Shown here in pieces: positions 55,451 to 64,000 of a stretch of 64,000 bases of DNA. Where the stretch lies: positions 6,298,631-6,362,630 of the forward strand of contig CM035361.1 in the NCBI GenBank assembly GCA_020137815.1. Direction: 5' to 3'. The position numbers and the translations under genes are program-made. The first letter of the stretch is position 1; every line of letters begins with the position of its first letter. The notes under the pieces are model-generated. The model did not search any database, had not been told where the DNA came from, and worked only from the letters and a program-made list of their open reading frames with translations. The DNA comes from Hormiphora californensis. Lineage: Eukaryota > Ctenophora > Tentaculata > Cydippida > Pleurobrachiidae.

Positions 55451-55730
55451 TACACTCGAGTGACCAGTGCCACTGACCACTGACCGAGAAATCGGGGTGA
55501 GGCAGCATTTTAAAAGCTATCTATGATATTCTACTTCTCTAATGAATGACCCCCTCCCAGCCCCCGAGGAGCCAACCCACACAAGGAGCCCACACGGCGC
55601 CCCTTGGCTAATTAAATAGGACAGGCCCCCAACCCCCTCAATTTACTTCACCAACCCTGGGGGTCGGATTAGAAATAACAAATGTGTAAACCGCAGTAAC
55701 GAGCAATATGATGAGTTAACGAGGAGAGAG

Positions 55731-56036
<306 letters not shown>

Positions 56037-56224
56037 TCTCACCCCTATTACCATCTAACAACATGGTCAGTAGTCACTGGTCAGGGATCGTGAAACTTGA
56101 TAGCACTCGCTAAAAGCTCATTCTCTATACTCTCATAGGAACACAATTCTTCACTACCATGATCTGCATGATGTAATACTGTCTCCAGAGGGATCAGGGG
56201 ATAAGATCATTGAATGATACCTCG

Positions 56225-58466
56225 GACAAAATGATATCTGTGTGTGTGTGTCGTGTACCTCCCGTACTTCCACCCACTTGCTGTCGTTGGGGAGCAGCGA
56301 TCCCTAGATTTCACAGTTCTCTCCTCAGGTCACCAACACACATGGCTGCCCAGAGCGCCGTGCTCGATCTCCCGGTCAGGTCCCACCAAGGTAGCGCCGG
56401 GTTTCCCCGGTACCCCTTAGTGGTACCCTTCCATTGGAAGACACGAGTCGACAGACGAGAACTGTTTCGATAAAGAGCATGAAGGTCACCACCAACAGCA
56501 GGCGCACTAGTACTACTGTACCAGTCTTACGGTACTGGGTTTCCCCAGAATAGGTTAAATCGCCGAACGATAGTGCGCGTTCATCTTCACCATGATGAGG
56601 CACCATTTGTGCACTACCACCTGCCTGTTTCCAGGCGTGTACCTCTGATCGGGGTACAGTGGTAGGGTTCGGTCCATCGAGTCGTCATAGCAGCTATGAT
56701 CGAGTCGACCCAGGTGGCGCTGTTCTTTTTGTTTAGCCGATCTAGTTGTGGGGGGCCAGTCCAAAGACTAGTGACTTGGTTTTTATTGCGCTTTTGCTAG
56801 TTGCGGATTTGCTTCTGCCGTGATGGTTTCAACAGACTCTACCTGATGAGATCAGGGCTTTGCCAGTGTGCACTTTTAAACTACCGTTGGTATAGAATCA
56901 TTTTGGTGGTAGCGTTATGTTTTATTTGAATAGACCGGATTTGGTGACTACGTTGGTGAGTTTCCTTAGTTCCAGTGGCTCGTCTTCATTGTAAATGTTT
57001 TCTTTGATGTTTTGATACTCTTGAGTGAATCTGAGGTGGTCAAGGTCAGGACAGTTTAGTAGTTTGTGTTTGGAGTTTTCTCTTTCCCCACATAACTCAC
57101 AGTTGGGATTTATGGAAGGGTCTCTGTGGGAGAGGGCGCTTCCTAGGTTGTTCTGGCCCGATATGGCCAGTGTCAGACTTCTCATTGTCTCCTTGTTTTT
57201 GATTGTTAGTTTAGTGTTTTCTCTAATAATCTTTCCGATAATCGTTGTGGTAAACTCAGAGTAATTTTTCGTCTTTAGTTCGGCGATTGTCCCTGTCTTG
57301 TGTTGTTGTTTCAGCTTTGTCGTTATTTGACTCTTTGTTTGTCCTAGTGCATTCTGGGTGTTTTTGCTGTTTGCAGTCGCTTGTTTTGCTATTTGGTCTG
57401 CCCTCTCATTGCCTTCTATGTTTGCGTGGGCCTTCACCTTTACTTTTTCTACGCCATTATCTCTTTGCAGTTCGTGTATACTTCGTAGAGTTTCGGTTAG
57501 TTGTTTGGAGTTTGAGAAGTTTCTTGTTAGTCTTCTCAGTGTAGTGCTAGAGTCGGTGTGGATCACTAGGTGTGACTCCTTTGTTTCCATTTCTAGTAGT
57601 TTCTTTATTACCATATGTATTGCCAGTAGCTCTGCTTGGTTTATGGTGTTTTCGGGTGCAAGGGGCTCTTGAAGGATGATTTCCTGGTTATCCATGTAGA
57701 TTATGGCTCCTGCTCCTGTCACGTGTGTTGAGTCTATCTTAATTCTTGACCCATCTGTGTACGCGTTTATTACTTTGTTCTTGCTCAGTTGGGAGTTTTG
57801 TTCAAAGGTTATATCGGTGTATTTTGTCTGGTCGATGGCATTAGGAGTTTTTAGGCTTGTTAAGAGTAATTTCATCGCCTTCGAGTGCGTTAGATGCGCT
57901 CTTTTTTCGTGGAAGGGGTCTGTCCACCAGTTTCCCTCAGCCTTCAGGTGTATGTAGTTGTTGATACTTTCTTTGTTGATATGGTAGGTGACATCGTCCA
58001 CTCCTGCCATTGTGGTTAGCACTATGTGCTGAGTGTGTTCGTGTCCTCCGGTGATCCTTCGAGTGATAGAGTTCTGTGCTGCTTCCAGCTTCATCTTGAG
58101 TGTTTGGTTTTTCAGCGCTTTCTGTCCCCATATGCCTGCCCCGTATGTCAGGGTCTTCATAAGGATATTGTCGTGAACGTATCTGCCTTAGGCTGTGCTT
58201 ATTCCCCATTTTGTTGTCATGAGGTGTCTCAGTGGTCTCGCAGATCTTTTAATTGTTTCTGTTTTATTTTGGACGTGGGCTTTGTAGTTTAAGTTTTTGT
58301 CCAGGGTTAAATTCCTAGATACATCGCCTGGTTTGTGACTGGGATAGTGTAGTGCTAGAGTCGGTGTGGATCACTAGGTGTGACTCCTTTGTTCCCATTT
58401 CTGGTAGTTTCTTTATTACCAATTGTATTGCCAGTAGCTCTGCTTGATTTATGGTGTTTTCGGGTG
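56225..58466 (-). mobile_element. RNase H-bearing LINE, 3' half, decayed
   Basis: Minus-strand frame 56922-58160 plus in-frame remains up to about 58325. It holds the RT C-terminal region (YLGI-like, TYGAGIWGQKAL) and then RNase H with INAYTDGSRI (first Asp), INQAELLAIHM (Glu), VIHTDSSTTLRRL (Asp) and KVKAHANIEGNERADQIAKQ (His/Asp). It ends with a C-x2-C-x4-5-H-x4-C knuckle (CELCGERENSKHKLLNC). RNase H in a non-LTR element points to the I/R1-type lineages. A TAA near 58195 interrupts the frame. The 3' UTR runs to an (AC)n end near 56230, matching the tail at 25752-25932. 58325-58466 repeats part of the RNase H region in the same orientation. Confidence 0.85.
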
Positions 58467-58593
58467 CTGTTAGTTTTCCAAAATCCAGTTTCTGGTTTTT
58501 GTCATATATGTTTTGTTGTATCGTGTATCGCCGATACTATCGGAAATTTAAATGTTTCAATATCAAGCAAAAGTGAAAAAAGATATCTATAAA

Positions 58594-58672
58594 GTCGCCT
58601 GACCGGGATTTGAACCTGGCATCTTATGCTTCTTAGCCCAGAAAGTGGCCATTAGACCACGGAGCTGTTAGG
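58594..58672 (-). tRNA. tRNA-like sequence, probably pseudogene or SINE head
   Basis: The minus strand has A-box TGGTCTAATGG and B-box GGTTCAAATCC with the T arm CCAGG-TTCAAAT-CCCGG. The acceptor stem pairs poorly and the anticodon stem is irregular (loop TGGGCTA, which would read GGC). The pol III promoter boxes are clear, tRNA function is not. Confidence 0.45.
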
Positions 58673-58679
58673 TACAGTG

Positions 58680-59195
58680 CAATTCAGATATACTTATCCT
58701 GTGCCGAGATTAGAAATTTTGGCAGAGGTTCCCCAGGGGCTCCTGGCCCCTACTCGGTTTTTCAAGAAAGTTCACCCGGCCAGATTCTGGCCCGCCGGTG
58801 CCTGTTATTGGAGCAACAGGAGCCCTTGCACAAAAGCTTTATTGGCACTTGAGTAATGTTGGTATATATATACTAAGTGTTATCGTGTTGGTCGTAGGGC
58901 AGGATTCCCTCAATTTGTGTTAATACCATTTGTTACAGTTGACCGCACTTTATTGATCCATCAGGCCCCAGGATCGCGGCTACGGGACCTATCTCTGGCC
59001 TTTCCCCAGAGAGACCTCCCTCCCCGGGTCCTTCCTGTGAAGGACCCGCAGCACCCACCCCCCATGAGATTAGGCCCTAGGCTGCCACAGGGAGTCAGAA
59101 AATCCTGTCACCTGACTCCCCCCGCAGAAAATGATATCTGTGATAAAACTATCTGGCGCCATGTCCATGATCACAACACTGGGTTTAGTACCACA
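58680..59195. other. No gene recognised
   Basis: An open frame (58917-59252) rich in Pro/Arg/Leu has no family resemblance. GC-rich part at 58960-59130. Confidence 0.4.
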
Positions 59196-59303
59196 TGGAA
59201 CCGACCGAAACAAGTAAACAACCAATCAGAACTCGTTATTCAGGTCACGTGACTGGTTATCAGCCAATCAGGGACCAGTATTTCCTGATTCGGTCGGTTC
59301 CTA
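59196..59303. mobile_element. hAT-like MITE, copy 4
   Basis: GGAACCGACCGAAACAAGTA to the inverse TCGGTCGGTTCC, same core GGTCACGTGACTGG. No clean target duplication, so the ends are worn. Confidence 0.72.
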
Positions 59304-59480
59304 GAATTCAAACTACCAAAACAACACTATATAGACTTGTAGATAAAATATGGTGCTAGCTGATGGCCACCGGCTGTTAGCTCGAGGACATCTGGTGGCC
59401 ACCATTTAACACTCAATTTACATATGTGGCACGGGAGTAGCCAGCTGCTGCAGTAGGGGGTATCAAGATTCGTGTATAAC

Positions 59481-59536
59481 ACTGGTCGGACCCCGATTTA
59501 CCGGCCCTTTATCCCGGTAAATCGGGGTCCGACTGT
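59481..59536. repeat. Miniature pogo-like hairpin
   Basis: GGTCGGACCCCGATTTACCG and its inverse with almost no interior: a deleted derivative of the pogo-like MITE family. Confidence 0.65.
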
Positions 59537-60047
59537 GCTAGCATTTGGTAAGCACAATATCCCGGCCTCAAGACATGGGGGGGGGGGGGGGGCACTGAAA
59601 GGGGGCCACTCCCAGTGGGACAACAAAAGAATGTACGGAATGTGAATAGGAATAATAGCAGCTCTAGCCGTCCCCTTATTATTGTTATACGGGAGTCGTG
59701 AGACGTCCTGAATTGGAGCTGATCGTGAGCTTTTAAAAAGAGAGTCGGGAGAGTAGAAAAGTTAAACAAGAATTATAACTGCATTATGTTAGTTGTAGTT
59801 GTGCTGGGTTGAGAATCACAAAAAAAATGAATTTCGTGCAAGCGAGCTATAATAATAAACTTTTTATAGGTTCGCAAACTTCACAAGAACCACCCCCCTT
59901 CCCCCTTCCCCCCCCCCCCAAATTTCACAACGCTGGTCTTAACAAAGATATCATTTCGAGTCCAATCTCACACCAAATCAGCCATACCTACTATGTGACA
60001 AAAAGAGCCTGTAAACTAAGATCTGTTGATTTCACAACTTACAAAAG

Positions 60048-60112
60048 ACTTGCCTGGCTTGACTGTGTTTCGGGCGCCCTTTACAAATGTAAAGGGAGGG
60101 TTAGAACATAAC
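60048..60112 (+). repeat. Dispersed 70-bp repeat, copy 3
   Basis: TGACTGTGTTTCGGGCGCC then AAAGGGAGGGTTAGAACATA, matching 15330-15405. The degenerate copy 2 is at about 55119-55170. Confidence 0.65.
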
Positions 60113-60246
60113 AACAAAAGACAGTACAACAAAAAACATGAGAAAAGTAAACAGAAGTATTAAAATAACAGACGCAGCATATATGTCAAAGTTCTCCACA
60201 CACGTAAGCAGAGGTGTATGGCATTAGGCAATTAGGAAACACAAAT

Positions 60247-60253
60247 TGGGGGG

Positions 60254-60288
<35 letters not shown>

Positions 60289-60314
60289 AGAGAGAGAGAA
60301 GAGAGAGAGAGAGA

Positions 60315-60355
<41 letters not shown>

Positions 60356-60484
60356 TCGGATGCTCCGATAGAGAGATCTACTCTCTTCTCTCTCTCTCTA
60401 CTCTCTCTTCTCTCTCTCTCTCCTCTCTCTCTCTCGCTCCTCTCTCCTCTCTCTCTCTCTCTCTCTCGCTCCTCTCCCTCTCTA

Positions 60485-60532
<48 letters not shown>

Positions 60533-60535
60533 CTC
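60247..60535. repeat. GA then CT microsatellite pair
   Basis: GA-rich 60247-60355 and CT-rich 60380-60532, with inverted symmetry around GATGCTCCGATAGAGAG. More CT at about 60653-60675. Confidence 0.88.
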
Positions 60536-61111
60536 CCAAGTTTTCCGTAGACGAGGACGGCCTTCCCTCTCCTATCGGTTTTATTATAGTATGGGTTGTA
60601 TGTCTATAGCTACTCCTTGGAACCTCAAACTCTCATCTCTAACTCCCGCTCTGCTCTCTCTCTCTCTCTCTCTCTTACTAAAGATTCGATAACCTAATCT
60701 GGTCTCATTGTGACATCCGTCTCAAAACCCAATCAGCTCGGACATTCAAACAATAAAAAGAAGTTTGTCTTTATTATAATAAGCTTGATAAAGATTCATA
60801 ATTAGATTTAAATTTATCATTTTGTTCAAAGATTTAGCAGAGCTGAAAATAAAAAGAAGCGACGCAGGGGGATATCAAGGGGAAGGCACGAGTCTATATA
60901 AGGGTGATCGACTCGTTTCAATCTAATTAGCCTCCAGCTCCCACACACACACACGATCCACCGCACACACGGGTCAGCTGTCAGAAGAGAAAAACACACA
61001 CAAACACACACACAATCTTTGCTTGCTAAGTGCCCCCCCCCCTTTCAAACAACACATGTGGCGGGGTAGCTGCCCTGAGTGTCCCTTTCACACAAGCTGT
61101 CGCGAAAACAA

Positions 61112-63230
61112 TCACCTGTGAAAAAATCTGTTCCTGACTGACCAAGAGTATAGGTTAGAGATTGAGCGCTGAAGCGAACAGGTGATCACTCCAACCCAAT
61201 CTCTCTCAAATTTTGGTGTCGTCGGCATACAGAGAAATATGGGTACCCTCGGTGACTTCATCAAAAATGTCATTAATAAAATCGTGAAAAGAACAGGGCC
61301 AAGAATGGACCCTGGGGAACACCCGAGATGACAGGTAACTACTCTCGATGACTCACCATCAATAACAACCTTCTGTCTACGATCTCTCAGGTAGTTCTTG
61401 ATAAATCTAAGCAAACATCCCATCCAAACCGAATTGATTTTCAGCTTGTTCAGAATGATGTCATGATTACAGGAATCGAATGCACGTTTAAAATCAAAAT
61501 AAACAAATCATGTACGCACACAGTCTGAATGATTAAGGTTAGAAGCAAGAGAGTGTGTGAAAGGGAGGAGCTGGGTACAGCAAGATCTCCCCTCCACAAA
61601 CCCATGCTGCCTAGGTCAATCATGGAACCACAATGACATCATAAATTCTATTCTTAACTAACACCTCCATGATCTTCCCCACTAGAGACAGAAGCGAAAT
61701 CGGTCTGTAGTTGGCAAATCCTTACTGTCCCCTTTTGTGTATAGGTACAATGGAAGCTAGCTTCCAGTCGGGACCACGCCAGTAGACATAGAGAGATTAA
61801 GAAGCAACCAGATTGGGTAGGATAGGCTACCCGCCACAGTTCTTCAGAATCTTGCCATGAATCCCATCGGGCCCACATGAATTAGACACATCAATGTTGC
61901 ACAGCGCACTATACACTTCAGAACAAGAGAAATAACAATCAACTCTTACGGGACAGGTCAATTCAATATTGTACAAACTCGGTTCTGTGAATTGACTCGC
62001 AAAAATGCGCATTGAATAGTGATGCTCTGGCACTAGGGTCAGTGCGAGTGACATCATTACGATAAACAGTGGGTGGGATCCTATCACACTTACTAGATGA
62101 CTTGATATGTGACCAGAATCTCTTGGTGATTGAGTTAGAATCGTTCACTCCGAAAAAGTTGTTCATTTTCTGAATAATCAGATTCTTGAAATCCTTTCTC
62201 GCAGTGGTGTACCTCTCTCTCGTGGGTGGGGTGGGGGTTTGACAAATAATTTTCCTAAGATCCTCCTTGATACGCCGCGCCGTTTACAGTCACGATCATA
62301 CCAGAGAGGCTCTCAAAGGAACCCCTGAGACGTCTCATGGGAATGTACTTCTCAACACACTCGAAAAGGCTACTACACAAACTTCTTCCAAGCACAGTTA
62401 GCATTACTCACAAACAATACCATCCCAGTCGACTCGGGCTAGAGCAACATTTAGACCCAACCAATCGGCCTTATTAAAATCAAAAACAGGTTCTAGCTTT
62501 GCCCTTACGGATCTATACCCCGCTGAGATAGAGAAGGAAACACCATAGTGATCAGATACACATAGTGCGTCCTTCTCCATCACAGCTAGATCTCTGAGGA
62601 TCTCAGGACAGTTAGTAAATAACAGATCTAGGGTATTGCCCTGTGAGTGAGTAGGAGCGTGTATGAGCTGTGAGTGTCCCAAATCACCACATAAAAGATC
62701 AACAAAATCCCGCTCAAGGGAGTTAGGGGTTAGCACCACTGGGCCAATCGATGGTAGGAAAATTGAAATCACCGATTAGGATATGGCGCTTAAAAACCCT
62801 TGGACTTGACAAGGTTACGCAGATAACACGAACATTACAGAAATTATCCTGAGAGAGAGTACCAACTCTATAAAAAGTACTGAGACACACACTGACATTA
62901 TTAGCTTGACGCACACACTTAACAACTCAGCCTGCGTACTAAACTTACAAAACTGGTGACTAGAGATACTAACATCATCCCGAGGGCGATCAAGACACCA
63001 CCCCCGTTACTTCTAAATCTGAGAGCTGGGAAGGGTCAAAAGGGTGCGACTTGCCCGACCGATCGAGACGATACGTCCTGTAATTATTAGGAAGAACGGA
63101 GACAGAACTAATAGTAGGCTTGAGCCAGGTCTCGTTCAAATAATAATCGCGAGGTTTGTGTTCATAAATATACCCATGTATGTCTCCCAGCTTGAGTCTG
63201 TTCAACTCCGGTGAAGCAGAGCCCAGACTG
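61112..63230 (-). mobile_element. Decayed LINE with AP endonuclease and partial RT
   Basis: Minus-strand fragments in shifting frames, in element order: LNETWLKPTISSVSVL (63100-63200), HILIGDFNFPTIDWPSG (about 62740) and SDHYGVSFSI (62540), which are the endonuclease Glu, Asp-Asn and Asp-His motifs. Then SNSCGPDGIHGKILKNCGG (61830) and the RT piece LRDRRQKVVIDGESS...GSILGPVLF (61280-61400). At least six frame breaks. The catalytic YADD region survives only as a trace, and the RT 3' half is missing. Jockey/CR1-type order. Confidence 0.78.
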
Positions 63231-64000
63231 GAGGAATGTACAAGTCCACGGACATTGTTATATAAAACACTGTAATCCTTGGGCCCAGGATTAGAGATAG
63301 AGGGATTACATATAAAATCATCAAAAGTTTAGAGCGTACAAAACAGAGAAAATACAACGACTCTACAGGACGACAGACACAACCTAAAAACATATATTAT
63401 AGCACCTACAACCGACAAACTGAGGTACTTGTCAACCGTAACATAGACACTGCTCGGTCAAGAAAACTAATCTGATCAATATCAACTGAGTGTGTGAATT
63501 GTTAGTTGACGATGCTGGAAAATAACAAGGGTGAGGGTGAAAAAGTGAGTGAATGTTCCAATTGCAAAACCACATACCAGTGCTGACAGGTCACCACCAC
63601 CCACACACGGCATCTCCTCGACACTGACATCTGGCATTAAAACTTCCCAATAGTCTCTCTAATCTTTGGAAACATATTGGCAGGTTAGTGGGGGCAAAGT
63701 CGGGGTAAGGGGACAAAAAACAACATATTAGAATCGGACGATGTAGCCTGGGGTATAGTGAGAAAAAGGGGGGCGATGAGGAGTTAAACTAGTATAAATA
63801 CTTAAAAATTCTCAAATTTAAATTAATTAATTGCTTAATAATTAGCTAAATCCAACCAAACAATTTACAAACACACTTTCTCTCTCGCCTCTTCCTCATT
63901 TCAAGATCCACATCCACATGTGGTGCACTAAAAATAGCTCTCTCAATATGGTAGTGGAATGGGAAGTAAATATGTTGCACTACTGCTGCAGGGGGAGCAC
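63231..64000. other. No gene recognised at right edge
   Basis: AT-rich, with CA-rich patches. Includes unassigned sequence 5' of the decayed LINE. Confidence 0.4.

Noticed and set aside
57025-58592. Plus-strand hydrophobic frames
   Set aside because: Antisense shadows of the minus-strand LINE RNase H frame.

Overview
This window is eukaryotic nuclear DNA from an animal, most likely an early-branching marine invertebrate; a sponge is my best guess, but the sequence alone does not prove it. The genes are compact and intron-rich with GT-AG introns. Recognisable families are animal-like: N-acetylneuraminate lyase, EMC3, an NPC2/ML protein, an NHL-repeat protein and an F5/8-type-C lectin domain. 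There are no operons, Shine-Dalgarno sites or CRISPR arrays. Between and inside the genes lie LINEs, foldback elements, MITEs, microsatellites and minisatellites.

Layout. 0.1-3.5 kb: the 3' part of a multi-exon Harbinger (HARBI1-like) nuclease gene with a MITE and a CT microsatellite in its third intron. 3.5-5.9 kb: no gene; a degenerate tRNA-cored palindrome and three back-to-back perfect hairpins. 5.9-13.8 kb: about 80 tandem copies of a 3' splice site, interrupted by a 2.5-kb foldback element, leading into the last six exons of an NHL beta-propeller gene. 13.8-20.7 kb: repeats only (pogo-like MITEs, a hAT-like MITE, four copies of a 0.4-1.4-kb duplicated unit). 20.7-21.8 kb (- strand): first two exons of an NPC2-like secreted lipid-binding protein. 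24.8-27.3 kb (+): a complete six-exon N-acetylneuraminate lyase. 27.9-31.1 kb (-): a complete seven-exon EMC3. 31.7-36 kb: a minisatellite, then a dead CR1/L2-like LINE (-) with a second LINE (+) nested in it. 37.1-48.0 kb (-): a 12-exon, 1080-residue, mostly disordered protein of unknown function whose exon phases all agree; an F5/8C lectin-like gene sits antisense in one of its introns. 50.0-53.4 kb (-): five exons of a similar disordered protein, possibly the same locus. 53.5-64 kb: palindromes, microsatellites, a decayed RNase H LINE, a tRNA-like element and a decayed endonuclease/RT LINE.

The most unusual signal is that splice sites themselves have been tandemly duplicated at many exon borders. 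Acceptor copies carry the first bases of the exon and donor copies carry its last bases, and the extra copies always lie on the intron side. Clear cases are the NHL gene (about 80 acceptors), EMC3 (13 acceptors at exon 4, two at exon 6, two donors at exon 1) and the 1080-residue gene (six donors at exon 10, five of them in one open frame with a 39-bp unit). Weaker cases occur in the NPC2-like, 50-53 kb and sialate lyase loci. All exon models are manual, made from splice consensus, phase and family resemblance, without alignment software.
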